From: Vibrio proteolyticus NBRC 13287
GTDB lineage: Bacteria > Pseudomonadota > Gammaproteobacteria > Enterobacterales > Vibrionaceae
Assembly: GCF_000467125.1 (NCBI RefSeq)
Contig: NZ_BATJ01000012.1
Span: 1-64,000 of the forward strand
DNA length: 64,000 nt
Direction: 5' to 3'
The position numbers and the translations under genes were made by a program. The notes under the pieces are model-generated. The model was not told the origin of the DNA. It saw nothing but the letters and a program-made list of their open reading frames with translations, and made no database searches. Of the stretch, positions 37,585-46,524 are shown one piece after another. Within the stretch, counting starts at the first letter, position 1; every line of letters starts with the position of its first letter.

Positions 37585-38592
37585 TTATAGGTAGTAACGC
37601 ACACCCAGCAACCACATGTCATCTTCAGCGACATCGATGTCATTGCCCAGATCGAACTGATAGCCAGCGAAGCCGACAAAGCTTGGCGTAAAGTTGTATT
37701 CGGCCTGCAGTGCCATTTGGCTGTAGATGGTGTCGTTGTTCTTGTCGTCTTCCACACCTTCATAGTTGATACTGATATTCAGGCTGTTGGCAAACGCGTA
37801 AGCCAGCAGACCTTCCATCGCAATGGACTCTTCCAGGCCACGATTCATGTATTCGTTCATGGCATAAACCCCCGCCACATACAAACCTTTACCATAGGTA
37901 CCGTAGCTGGCGCTGAGCATGTTCGACACCGCAGTGTCTTTCGCGCTTGTCCATTGAACATCACCCGTGTTGTACGCATAGTTGAAGCTGAACCCAGCAA
38001 TCTTATACGTCAATGCCGCTTGTACGCGGTCATCATATTTGACGTTGGCGGCATTCAATTCATCGGTTTTCGACCCCTGCCAGCCTAAGCCAAACGAGAA
38101 TTCACCGGCATCACCGAAACTGAACCCGTTGCGGTACGAAATCATTTTATCCGCACGGCCTGTGCCCAGCGGGCCATGATCGTCATACAAGAAGTCGTTC
38201 GCATAAGCGATCGGCATATCAGCAATACCCGCGGCGTCGTAATACGGTGACCATTGTGTGCCCACAACAACCCGGCCGTAGCTATCGTGCGTCAGCCCAA
38301 TGTAGCCCAGACGCGTCGAAAACGACTCTTCACCGCCATCAAGATAGTTCAGCGCCCACTCTCCTTTTGCATCGGCGGTAAAGCCATTGCCAATATCCTG
38401 AGTCGCATTGAAATTGATACGTGGAGAAACCTGCTGGACTTCCGTATCGCCCTGTTCAGAGCCACCGAGACCAACAGAAACATGACCACCCACTGAAAAC
38501 GTGGTCCCTGCATTGTTGTAAAGTTCTACTGCAAATGCCTGTGATCCAAACGCCGCAGTAGCCACTGCCATAGCTATAAGCTTTTTATTCAT
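37585..38592 (-). CDS. Gram-negative trimeric porin (paralogue 2)
   Basis: 335 residues, same layout as the downstream paralogue: signal peptide MNKKLIAMAVATAAFGSQAF-A, mature start VELYNNAGTTFSVGGHVSVG, strand RLGYIGLTHDSYGRVVVGTQ, loop GIADMPIAYANDFLYDD, and ALQAEYNFTPSFVGFAGYQ, ending GVRYYL. A run of GGAAAT lies 8 bases before the ATG. The surface-loop regions differ most between the two, as expected of porins under phage or antibody selection. Confidence 0.9.
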   Translation of the reverse strand: MNKKLIAMAVATAAFGSQAFAVELYNNAGTTFSVGGHVSVGLGGSEQGDTEVQQVSPRINFNATQDIGNGFTADAKGEWALNYLDGGEESFSTRLGYIGLTHDSYGRVVVGTQWSPYYDAAGIADMPIAYANDFLYDDHGPLGTGRADKMISYRNGFSFGDAGEFSFGLGWQGSKTDELNAANVKYDDRVQAALTYKIAGFSFNYAYNTGDVQWTSAKDTAVSNMLSASYGTYGKGLYVAGVYAMNEYMNRGLEESIAMEGLLAYAFANSLNISINYEGVEDDKNNDTIYSQMALQAEYNFTPSFVGFAGYQFDLGNDIDVAEDDMWLLGVRYYL

Positions 38593-39039
38593 TTTTTATT
38601 TCCATATTTTGTTGTGTTTTTTGGTCCACCGTCACCGAGTTTGTTACCACCCGGTTAACAGTTAGATTCAATGTATCTATGGAAACAGAGAAAGTTGCAT
38701 AAAATGATATAAAACGATAAAAACACATTTATCAAAAAGAAAAAGCCTTTCTTTTCATACAGAAAGATAAAAATCATCAAAGTCATTGAGATAAGTTTTG
38801 ATGTTACAGTTAGAAACAATGATGACTGACATTAAAACGAATGTCTCACCCATTCAGACCCAAAACCGTCAATAACAATTAATTAACATCGTTATACATC
38901 TGACTGCATTAACGTACCAGACATTATCCACTGGCCAGACACAGGCTCCGGTTACAATTCCACGTGAAAACAGACTTGATCTTTGTGCAAAAACCTCTAG
39001 CCTTTGAATCGCTTATTGAACATCAACAAAGAGTTTACT
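38593..39039. other. Gene-free divergent region between the porin and the scs locus
   Basis: About 450 AT-rich bases. It must hold the promoters of both neighbours. A weak 6-bp hairpin lies around 38750 and no CpxR-, CueR- or CRP-like site was convincing. A longer frame for the small scs-locus gene begins at a TTG (39004) but lacks a ribosome site. No other ORF is supported. Confidence 0.4.
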
Positions 39040-39402
39040 GTGCGCCTATTCCGCCGAACCACATCCGCGTATTTATCACTGCTGCTAGCGGTGATGGTGG
39101 TCGTGCTGTGCGCAGTGAAAACCACTACCGCGTATCAGAACGCTCCTCAGCCGTATCTGTCCGTCCATGTTGATGACAGCCACGACACACAAGCTGAAAG
39201 CTCAGCGTCACCGTGTAAGCTGACAGAGAAGCTACTCACCCAGTCTCTGGCAAATCTGGAAACCTTGACGCCGCTACTGATTCTGATCGCCCTGCTCTTC
39301 TCTGGTGCCGTACAAACCCAACAAGTGCAACGAGCTGCACCGTCTGAGTTCACCGTACCCAAATTACGTATCCACATCACTCACTGTATTTTCCGGGAAT
39401 AG
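39040..39402 (+). CDS. ScsA-like small membrane protein of the scs locus
   Basis: 120 residues from a GTG at 39040 with AAAGAG 6 bases upstream. An N-terminal hydrophobic helix (LSLLLAVMVVVLCAV) precedes a periplasmic part with a His/Asp-rich VHVDDSHDTQAE and one Cys (SPCKL), then a second hydrophobic helix (LTPLLILIALLFSG) and a basic tail with ITHCIFRE. Salmonella ScsA is also about 120 residues and sits next to scsBCD; the assignment rests on size, topology and position, as I cannot confirm homology. Confidence 0.6.
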   Translation: MRLFRRTTSAYLSLLLAVMVVVLCAVKTTTAYQNAPQPYLSVHVDDSHDTQAESSASPCKLTEKLLTQSLANLETLTPLLILIALLFSGAVQTQQVQRAAPSEFTVPKLRIHITHCIFRE

Positions 39403-39448
39403 AGTGCGACGTCTTATTTCGTCGTATCACTATTTTTGGAGAAACCAT

Positions 39449-41560
39449 GTGCACAAATTAATTACTTGTCTGTTGTCTGACAGACGCTTTATCTTACCTG
39501 CGATGCTGGTCATGCTGTGCTTTGCCACGCTGCCCGTGCAGGCTCAAACAACCGGCTGGATACAAGATCCTGCACACCCGCCCGTCAAAGTCCGGTTACT
39601 GTCGACCGGCCACCTGGACAGTGACAATCGCACCCTGGAAATGGTGCTTGATGTCGCGTTAGAGGGAGAGTGGAAAACCTATTGGCGCAGCCCCGGCGAA
39701 GGCGGCATCGCTCCGGAGCTGGACTGGCGTGAATCGCAAAATATTCGCAACATCGAGTGGCGCTGGCCAGTTCCGGCTTACTACGAACAGTTGGGTGTGC
39801 AGACGCTGGGCTACAAGCATCAGGTTCACTTCCCACTCCTGGTGGAAGTCAATGACCTCAACCAGCCTGTCCGGCTCAAGGCCAACCTGCGCCTGCCCAG
39901 TTGCACCAACATTTGTGTGGTCACCGATTACCCCATTGAGCTCAACGTAGATCCACACGATCTAAGCCCTGACAGTGAAGCTGCGTACCTCTTCGCTCAG
40001 GGCAACAGCCAGACGCCAGCCCGAAACGGGCAGATTGAAGCCGTGGCCAACTACTGGGATCACAACGCTCAGACTCTGACAGTTGAACTGCGTAGCGAGA
40101 CTCCCTGGCAAGAGCCTCAGGTATTGATCGATGGTCCGGACGTTGCCGATGATTTCTTTTCCGAGCCAACGTTGCAGATTGACGGTCACACGCTGTTTGC
40201 ACGCTTTCACGTCAGCAACTGGCTGGGTAAGGCAGATCTTCGCGACAAATCCGTGCTCATCACCGTTTCGGACACACTGCTGTTATCCGAAACCCGCACC
40301 CTAGTGTCGACCACGCCACTCACCCTGCCGCAAAATGGCAATGTCTTATGGATGATAGGAGTGGCGTTACTCGGAGGCTTGATCCTCAATATCATGCCGT
40401 GCGTTCTGCCGGTGCTAGGGATGAAAATCAACACTTTGCTGGTCAACCAGAGCGCCTCTCGTGGTCATATTCGCCTGTCATTTTTGGCCTCTGCAAGCGG
40501 GATCATCACCTCGTTCCTACTGTTGGCTCTGGGACTTTCGCTACTGAAATTCGCCGGTCATGCTGTGGGTTGGGGGATTCAGTTTCAGAACCCGTGGTTC
40601 ATTGGTTTTATGGCACTGATCACCCTGCTGTTCTCGGCCAACCTATTTGGCCTGTTTGAATTCCGATTGCCTGGTGGCCTGAATACCTGGCTGGCGACGA
40701 AAGGAAATCACTCTTACTCGGGTCATTTTATCCAGGGCGCCTTTGCAACGCTGCTGGCAACACCATGCAGCGCGCCATTTCTCGGTACCGCCGTGGCTTA
40801 TGCGCTGGCCGCCAGTTACCTTGAAATGTGGATGATTTTTTTCGCACTTGGAGTGGGCATGAGCCTGCCGTGGCTGGTGATGGCGGTTTGTCCTTCGTTG
40901 GTGAAATGGCTACCGAAACCCGGCCGTTGGATGAGCCACGTTAAGTGGTTGTTTGCGGGCATGATGCTCCTGACCAGCCTATGGCTGGTGTGGTTGATGA
41001 AAAACTTTACAGGCACCGGGCTTAGTCTGCTCATGATGGGAACCGTGCTGCTGAGCGTAGGCGTGTTGCTCGCACGCCGTTATGGCCGTCAGGCAACGGT
41101 GCCGATGGCGGTGGTGACAATTTTCGCGCTGGGCGGTGGATTGATCACTGGCAGCCTGACCGCCAACAGTTGGGCCACCCCGATCGTCGACGATCTCACC
41201 TGGCAGCCGCTGGATGCGACAGCCATTCCGACTTTGGTCAGCCAAGGTAAAGTGGTATTTGTCAACGTCACAGCGAACTGGTGCATCACCTGTAAAGCCA
41301 ACAAAATCGGCGTGATCTTACAGGATCCGGTCTATAGCGCTCTGAAAGCGCAGGACATCGTACTGATGCAGGGCGACTGGACCAAGCCCAGTGATTCGGT
41401 TACGGCCTATCTGCGCGAACACGGCCGTTTTGGCGTGCCATTTAACATAGTGTATGGGCCTGATGCCGCCAGTGGAATCGCACTGCCCGTCATACTCAGT
41501 GATACTGAGGTAATACAGGCCCTTCACTCTGCCGGGAGCGATCATGACAAGAAAAAGTGA
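39449..41560 (+). CDS. scsB: ScsB / DsbD-family membrane thiol-disulfide reductase
   Basis: 703 residues from the GTG at 39449 (GGAG 7 bases upstream); the frame open to 39305 has no ribosome site. Signal peptide followed by a periplasmic domain with LPSCTNICVVTDYPIEL, a transmembrane domain of about eight helices with the redox cysteines in IMPCVLPVLGMK and LATPCSAPFLGTA, and a C-terminal thioredoxin domain (TANWCITCKANK). This is the ScsB architecture: electrons pass from cytoplasmic thioredoxin to the periplasm, reducing ScsC. Operon scsB-scsD-scsC. Confidence 0.88.
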   Translation: MHKLITCLLSDRRFILPAMLVMLCFATLPVQAQTTGWIQDPAHPPVKVRLLSTGHLDSDNRTLEMVLDVALEGEWKTYWRSPGEGGIAPELDWRESQNIRNIEWRWPVPAYYEQLGVQTLGYKHQVHFPLLVEVNDLNQPVRLKANLRLPSCTNICVVTDYPIELNVDPHDLSPDSEAAYLFAQGNSQTPARNGQIEAVANYWDHNAQTLTVELRSETPWQEPQVLIDGPDVADDFFSEPTLQIDGHTLFARFHVSNWLGKADLRDKSVLITVSDTLLLSETRTLVSTTPLTLPQNGNVLWMIGVALLGGLILNIMPCVLPVLGMKINTLLVNQSASRGHIRLSFLASASGIITSFLLLALGLSLLKFAGHAVGWGIQFQNPWFIGFMALITLLFSANLFGLFEFRLPGGLNTWLATKGNHSYSGHFIQGAFATLLATPCSAPFLGTAVAYALAASYLEMWMIFFALGVGMSLPWLVMAVCPSLVKWLPKPGRWMSHVKWLFAGMMLLTSLWLVWLMKNFTGTGLSLLMMGTVLLSVGVLLARRYGRQATVPMAVVTIFALGGGLITGSLTANSWATPIVDDLTWQPLDATAIPTLVSQGKVVFVNVTANWCITCKANKIGVILQDPVYSALKAQDIVLMQGDWTKPSDSVTAYLREHGRFGVPFNIVYGPDAASGIALPVILSDTEVIQALHSAGSDHDKKK

Positions 41561-42068
41561 GGAACCAATCCGGACTTCAAGACTCAAAAAGTGGTCAAAA
41601 GAACTCGGTTTGATGATGATCGTTGTGGTGGCGATCTCACTGCTCATGGATCGCTATTACAGCGCCGATATGCCCGATGGAGACGCGCCACCGATTGTGG
41701 CTACGGCTCTATCTGGTGAGACCATCGACGTCATTAAAGCCAGCCGTGAAAAACCGGTTATTGTGTATTTTTGGGCGACCTGGTGCGGTGCTTGCCGCTG
41801 GGTTAGCCCAACGATCAATTACTTTGCCGACCAGCATACTGTCGTCTCTGTGGCACTTTCATCCGGTCAGGATGAACGAGTACGACAGTACATGCAGGCT
41901 AAACAGTATCAGTTCAGCGTACTCAATGATTCCACCGGGCATATTAGCCGGGATTGGAACATCGCTGTTACGCCGACGATCGTTATCATCAAAGACGGCA
42001 AAATCAAGAGCATCGCAACCGGCATTACCTCTCCGGTTGGCTTGTGGCTCAGAACTCTCTTCGCCTGA
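41544..42068 (+). CDS. scsD: ScsD-type membrane-anchored thioredoxin
   Basis: 174 residues. One N-terminal transmembrane anchor (about 24-42), then a TlpA-like thioredoxin fold with active site WATWCGACRWV and cis-Pro region VTPTIVIIKDGK. Overlaps the end of scsB by 17 bases. Probably reduces specific periplasmic targets with electrons from ScsB. Confidence 0.88.
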   Translation: MTRKSEEPIRTSRLKKWSKELGLMMIVVVAISLLMDRYYSADMPDGDAPPIVATALSGETIDVIKASREKPVIVYFWATWCGACRWVSPTINYFADQHTVVSVALSSGQDERVRQYMQAKQYQFSVLNDSTGHISRDWNIAVTPTIVIIKDGKIKSIATGITSPVGLWLRTLFA

Positions 42069-42092
42069 CAGCGAGAATAAAGGAATACCTAC

Positions 42093-42827
42093 ATGAAAAA
42101 ATCAATCGTCAGTATCGCACTCGCATCCACCCTGCTTTTCACGGCCAACGCGATGGCCTCGCTCTCTCCTGCTCAGCAAAAGCAGCTCAACGAGATTCAG
42201 CAGTTACTGGAAAATAATCCTGATATTATCAGTGATCTCCACGCCAGCTTGAATCAGTATGTGGAAAGTCAGGCGCAATTTGAACAGGTAAAACAAGCTA
42301 GCCAGGCCTGGCTGAACAACACCCAGGTTCACAGTGTCACCGGCAATCCGAATGGCAACACCGTGCTGATCAACTTTACCGACTACAACTGTCCGTACTG
42401 TAAAAAACTTGAAGCGGGCATCGACCAACTGGTCAAAGAATATAACGACGTGAAAGTGATCAATATTTACGTACCGCTGCAACAGCAACAAGTGGCTGGA
42501 CTGGATACCAATTCCGCCATCTACGCGCTGAATGTGTGGCAGAAAGCACCGGATAAATTCGCTCAGGTGCATGCGTTGTTGGTGGCGAAAAATGGCCGTC
42601 ACACCAAAGAGTCTCTGGAGGCCATTGCGAAGAAAACCAACACCGCACAATATCTGGTCGCGAATAAAGATGTAGAAGCGTCGATCATTAAAAATCTGCA
42701 AACATTTACTAACTTGGGTCTGCGCGGTACGCCGGCCATTTTTGTTGGCGATGACGTTGTGCCGGGCTTCATTCCGTACGCGCAGCTCAAACAAATGGTT
42801 GAGAAGGAAATCAATAAAAACAGTTGA
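42093..42827 (+). CDS. scsC: ScsC-type periplasmic DsbA/DsbG-like protein
   Basis: 244 residues. Signal peptide ends NAMA. An N-terminal helical region (LSPAQQKQLNEIQQLLENNP) of the kind that trimerises Proteus ScsC precedes a DsbA-type domain with active site CPYC (DYNCPYCKKLE) and cis-Pro loop RGTPAIFVGDDVVPGF. Known role in other genera: copper-protective disulfide isomerase kept reduced by ScsB. Starts 24 bases after scsD; a terminator-like hairpin follows. Confidence 0.88.
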   Translation: MKKSIVSIALASTLLFTANAMASLSPAQQKQLNEIQQLLENNPDIISDLHASLNQYVESQAQFEQVKQASQAWLNNTQVHSVTGNPNGNTVLINFTDYNCPYCKKLEAGIDQLVKEYNDVKVINIYVPLQQQQVAGLDTNSAIYALNVWQKAPDKFAQVHALLVAKNGRHTKESLEAIAKKTNTAQYLVANKDVEASIIKNLQTFTNLGLRGTPAIFVGDDVVPGFIPYAQLKQMVEKEINKNS

Positions 42828-42903
42828 TTTATCAATCTATTAAATCAGAACGAAGTCTAGAGAAAACTGATTGTTTCCTCATTAATCTGTAGTAAAACTG
42901 CTT

Positions 42904-42928
42904 GCCCGCTCTGCATATCAGAGCGGGC
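42904..42928 (+). terminator. Probable terminator of the scs operon
   Basis: Perfect 10-bp GC-rich stem GCCCGCTCTG/CAGAGCGGGC with a 5-base loop, 76 bases after scsC. The tail is AT-rich but not a clean T-run. Confidence 0.65.
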
Positions 42929-43068
42929 ATAATTAATATTTTCTAAATAAAACCGACACTTAACAGTCACACTCCAGAAATCAAACTTTCATTTTAAACA
43001 TCTACCTTACTTCCCATCCCAAAACAATCGGGCAATGAAGCTCAAGTACGACTAATAAGGTAAATAAA

Positions 43069-44061
43069 ATGAAAAAAGCAGCAATTTCTACTGCGATCCT
43101 GACAGCATTGGTATCTGGTTCTTCTCTGGCTGCAACAGTTTACAGCAATGACGGCACGGAACTGAAAATCGGCGGCCGCGCAGAATTCCGTGGTGACTTC
43201 AATGGTGCTGAAGACGGCAAAGACATCGAAGGCACAATGAAAAACAAAAGCCGCGTGCGTGTAAACGTCGTGGGTTCGACTCAGATCAGCGATTCTCTGT
43301 CTGGTTTCGGTAAGTACGAAGCAGAGCAATCTGTTTTGTCCTCTGGCGACAAAGACGCGAACACTGAATTCAAACAACGTTACGCTTTCGCGGGCCTGAA
43401 AGGCGACTTCGGCTCAGTCTCCGCTGGTCGTCAGGACACCGCAGGCGTTCAAATCTCCGACATGTCAGATATCGGTACTTACACAGGCGATCAGAAAGCC
43501 TTTATCAATGCCGGTAACGAGCAGATCAACAACACGTTTGCATACGGCTACAACACCGACACATTGTCGATTAAAGCAAGCTTCATTGCTGGCGAAGAAA
43601 AAGACACAGATGGCTACGGTATTTCTGCTATTTACACTCTGCCTATGGGTCTGGGTTTTGGTCTGGGCTACGCGGCCAATGACAATGGTCAGGGTGCTGG
43701 CTCGGCAAACCAAATCATTGCTGGTATCAACTACGAGATGGACGCACTGTACCTGGCAACCACTTACACCATGGGTGATCTGGATGACGACGCGGATACC
43801 GAATTTGAAGGTCTCGAATTCGCGGGCCACTACAAATTTACCAAACAATTCCGTCTGATTGCGGCTTACGTGAAACAAGAAGAAGACGCAGCGAAAAATG
43901 ACAGCGTCGATACTGCTGACTTCTTCGAGCTGACTGCACGTTACGACTTCAACAAGTCTATCCGTGGTTACGTTGCGTATAAACTGAACAACCTGGACGA
44001 TAAAGACACTGGTTACGACGTTAACGATTCTGTACGTCTGGGCCTACGTTACGACTTCTGA
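43069..44061 (+). CDS. Outer-membrane porin, OmpU/OmpC-like
   Basis: 330 residues. Signal peptide MKKAAISTAILTALVSGSSL-A. Mature sequence opens ATVYSNDGTELKIGGRAEFR, with strands RVRVNVVGSTQISDSLSGFG and ending DSVRLGLRYDF, a proper terminal Phe. The acidic loops and overall pattern are typical of Vibrio OmpU-like porins, and the gene differs from the tandem pair at 36370-38592. Function is diffusion of small solutes; OmpU-type porins also give bile resistance. AAGGTAAATAAA precedes the ATG. Confidence 0.9.
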   Translation: MKKAAISTAILTALVSGSSLAATVYSNDGTELKIGGRAEFRGDFNGAEDGKDIEGTMKNKSRVRVNVVGSTQISDSLSGFGKYEAEQSVLSSGDKDANTEFKQRYAFAGLKGDFGSVSAGRQDTAGVQISDMSDIGTYTGDQKAFINAGNEQINNTFAYGYNTDTLSIKASFIAGEEKDTDGYGISAIYTLPMGLGFGLGYAANDNGQGAGSANQIIAGINYEMDALYLATTYTMGDLDDDADTEFEGLEFAGHYKFTKQFRLIAAYVKQEEDAAKNDSVDTADFFELTARYDFNKSIRGYVAYKLNNLDDKDTGYDVNDSVRLGLRYDF

Positions 44062-44094
44062 TATTTACCTGTCCGTAAATACTCGTGAAAACTC

Positions 44095-44120
44095 AGGCCG
44101 GGCATCTGCTCGGCCTTTTT
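44095..44120 (+). terminator. Intrinsic terminator of the OmpU-like porin gene
   Basis: AGGCCG/CGGCCT stem (44095-44116) followed by five T residues. Confidence 0.8.
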
Positions 44121-44211
44121 AATTGCACCAGATAAGTTCAAGTTTCACCAGAAGAAGGCAAATCGGATATATTCAAAACTTCAAGTTATTATAAATCAAT
44201 CACTTAAAAAG

Positions 44212-44226
44212 TGGCACGCGAACTGC
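44212..44226 (+). promoter_or_regulatory. Sigma-54 promoter of the candidate sRNA
   Basis: TGGCACGCGAACTGC: the GG (44213-44214) and GC (44225-44226) doublets are exactly 10 bases apart and the -24 part is a perfect TGGCACG. Expected start about 44238. Two copies of TTCAAGTT at 44137-44144 and 44180-44187 lie upstream at enhancer-like distance, though their role is speculative. Confidence 0.75.
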
Positions 44227-44237
44227 AATACAGTAAG

Positions 44238-44339
44238 TACAAATGCTCGGCAGCGTTTGTGCTTCATTTTTATAGTCCCGGCAGAGACTATAAAGAGTTT
44301 CATGTTCTTTCCGCCTCCCTCTCGGGAGGCGTTTTTTTT
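44238..44339 (+). ncRNA. Candidate sigma-54-dependent small RNA, about 102 nt
   Basis: No ORF is present, yet the sequence has a promoter, three hairpins and a strong terminator. Hairpin 1: ACAAATGCT/AGCGTTTGT with tetraloop CGGC (44239-44260). Hairpin 2: TTTATAGTC/GACTATAAA with an 8-base loop (44269-44294). A pyrimidine-rich single-stranded stretch follows (44295-44311). Hairpin 3: CGCCTCCC/GGGAGGCG with loop TCTC (44312-44331), then eight T residues, an Hfq-type 3' end. Both upstream loops contain CGGCAG (44248-44253 and 44279-44284). It lacks the conserved Qrr sRNA core and is not recognised as GlmY/GlmZ, which also use sigma-54. The T-run overlaps the stop codon of the convergent gene. 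Confidence 0.72.
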
Positions 44340-45333
44340 ATTTGACCAAACGCACCAGTAACGCCCCGGGCTCACGCAGCGCATCATTGCAATAACTGAC
44401 CACCACCCCGAAATCCGGAGCCAGATAGCGATGCACTTCGTCGCCAAACGCATCGTACTGGATCGCCAGTAGATCATCTTTATTGATGCGGTCTAGTAAA
44501 TTGACCTGTGGCAGAACAAAACCACCACGGCTCGCGCGTACCGAAATGACCTGTTGCGCTTTCATCGTATCTTGCGTGCGCACGACCTGCCCCTCACACA
44601 CGCCGTAATGACGCAGAGTATTCATCACACCGGCCACTGCTCGATCAATCAAATCCGGCTGGGTTACTTTACCCATACCGACTTCCACCGTAATGCAGGG
44701 AACACCGTGATTGTTCCATACCGTCTCCAGCACTCCCTCTTCCCCGGGATCATCTAAAATCATGTCCGGATTCATCAATCGAGCCAGGGTCGCGGCGGAT
44801 TCAACACGACAATCAGCAAACACATACAAAGGATAAACCGTACCACGTGTCTGAGTATGCAGATCAATGGCCATATCTGCATTCGGCTGCAGTAAATGCG
44901 TCCAGATAGCATGCAGGTATCGCTGCGCCGCATCGCCGTCCGGATTTCCGGGAAAGCCACGGTTAAGGTTCGCGCTGGGTATTTCCGGATCTGAGCTGGT
45001 AAAATCACGACTGTGACTGAGCACACCGGGCAGATTCATCAGCGGCAACACCACAACCGTCCCACACAGCGGTTGCTGATGCAGCGCACGAGCCAGCGCC
45101 TGGGCGGAGAGAATCCCGTTCATTTCATCACCGTGTACGCCTGCTGTGATCACCACCCGGTGACCCGCGTTTTGTCCTTTGATAACTCTGACTGGCACAT
45201 GCTGAGGCTGCCCAAGCGCCTGAGTCCCGGCCTGAAACCAAAAGCTGTGCTCACCCGGTGGTAAGTCTTCCACATCCAGGCGTTGGATCACTCTTTTTCC
45301 CTGAACCACGTCATCCATATATTCGGTTGGCAT
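44338..45333 (-). CDS. Succinylglutamate desuccinylase/aspartoacylase-family protein
   Basis: 331 residues from the ATG at 45333 (GGGAG 7 bases upstream); the longer frame to 45423 is not supported. Zinc carboxypeptidase-like fold: VVITAGVHGDEMNG (zinc His and Glu), PSANLNRGFPG (substrate Arg), AIDLHTQTRGTVYP (zinc His) and ITVEVGMG (catalytic Glu). The C-terminal half forms a small beta domain (RGGFVLPQVNLLDRINKDDL). Related proteins deacylate N-acyl amino acids or ectoine derivatives; substrate unknown. Upstream of a transporter gene on the other strand. Confidence 0.88.
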   Translation of the reverse strand: MPTEYMDDVVQGKRVIQRLDVEDLPPGEHSFWFQAGTQALGQPQHVPVRVIKGQNAGHRVVITAGVHGDEMNGILSAQALARALHQQPLCGTVVVLPLMNLPGVLSHSRDFTSSDPEIPSANLNRGFPGNPDGDAAQRYLHAIWTHLLQPNADMAIDLHTQTRGTVYPLYVFADCRVESAATLARLMNPDMILDDPGEEGVLETVWNNHGVPCITVEVGMGKVTQPDLIDRAVAGVMNTLRHYGVCEGQVVRTQDTMKAQQVISVRASRGGFVLPQVNLLDRINKDDLLAIQYDAFGDEVHRYLAPDFGVVVSYCNDALREPGALLVRLVK

Positions 45334-45577
45334 CGCTACGTCTCCCTGAAATCCAAACCGACCATCACTGCGGCAAGGCCACACCCGCCAATCAAGATAA
45401 AAAAGCCCGGGCAGATGTGCCACCCATATGAGTCATAATCCTCACCGACATCACACAATTGCCTGCTTCAACGCGGCGTCCTATTGAAATAGCAGCAGAT
45501 AATCTATGCAGACGCTCGCTTATTGCATTCACTTGGGTATATGATTTAACGAATTTTTTACTGATAGCTTTAATTTC

Positions 45578-46483
45578 ATGATCACCAGACATCATCATCC
45601 AGTCCAGGGGGCCAGTTGGATGCTGACCGCCGGCCTCGCTTTCGCCATCGTCAATAGCCTGACTCAAATCGCCAGTATTCACTATGGCCTGACGTCGACA
45701 ACCGTCGCTGTTATTCAGTATGCCGTTGCCCTGATTGTGATTCTGCCGTATCTGCGAACCTTGGGGATTCGCCACTCACTGCGAACGAACCACTTTCCGG
45801 CTCATGTATTTCGAGTATTTCTGGCCGTTATCGGCATTCAGTTGTGGTTGTGGGCCTTGGCTTACCCAGTGCCAATCTGGCAGGGAATTGCGCTGCTGAT
45901 GACCTCTCCGCTATTCGCCACCCTCGGTTCGGGATTGTTTTTGAAAGAGAATGTTGGTCCGGCACGCTGGATTGCGACCCTGACCGGATTTGTCGGCGCC
46001 ATGATCATTTTGGAACCCTGGTCTGATGATTTCAGCTGGGCTGCACTATTGCCGGTCGGCGCGGCGTTCTTCTGGGCCTGTTATTCGCTGATGGTGAAAA
46101 AACTCTCCAGTTACGACTCTCCGTCTACCATGGTGGTTTATCTGCTGATCCTGATCACTCCGTTTAATATTTTCCTCGCCATTCCGGAATGGCAGACACC
46201 TCAAAGCGCGACATTATGGCTGGTATTGATTGGCACTGGGGTTATGACAACGCTGGCTCAGTGGGCTATCGTTAAAGCGTATGCGGTGGCCGACGCTTCA
46301 TTTGTTCAACCATTTGATAACGCGAAGTTGCCGCTGAACGTACTGGCAGGTTGGCTGGTCTTTAGTTGGGTTCCGCCTGGTCGTTTGTGGCTCGGGGCCG
46401 CTTTTATTATCGGCTCTGTCGCGTTTATCACCCAATGGGAAGCGAAAAAATCCCGTCGTATGCTGAAAGAAATTCAGTCTTAG
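45578..46483 (+). CDS. EamA/DMT-family transporter
   Basis: 301 residues, ten hydrophobic helices in two EamA repeats. First repeat: GASWMLTAGLAFAIVNSLTQ to IILEPW; second: WAALLPVGAAFFWACYSLMV to a final helix and a basic tail. Such proteins export metabolites such as amino acids or their derivatives. Divergent from the aspartoacylase-like gene, possibly functionally linked; substrate unknown. Confidence 0.9.
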   Translation: MITRHHHPVQGASWMLTAGLAFAIVNSLTQIASIHYGLTSTTVAVIQYAVALIVILPYLRTLGIRHSLRTNHFPAHVFRVFLAVIGIQLWLWALAYPVPIWQGIALLMTSPLFATLGSGLFLKENVGPARWIATLTGFVGAMIILEPWSDDFSWAALLPVGAAFFWACYSLMVKKLSSYDSPSTMVVYLLILITPFNIFLAIPEWQTPQSATLWLVLIGTGVMTTLAQWAIVKAYAVADASFVQPFDNAKLPLNVLAGWLVFSWVPPGRLWLGAAFIIGSVAFITQWEAKKSRRMLKEIQS

Positions 46484-46524
46484 ACGGTTCTAATGGGATA
46501 AGCGCAATGTGAGAGAGAACACCT

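Noticed and set aside
39305..39448. Longer N-terminus for ScsB from a GTG at 39305
   Set aside because: It overlaps the ScsA-like gene, has no ribosome site and would bury the signal peptide; the GTG at 39449 has GGAG at good spacing.
44238..44339. Identity of the sRNA as a Qrr RNA
   Set aside because: It lacks the conserved Qrr target-pairing core, though both use sigma-54 promoters.
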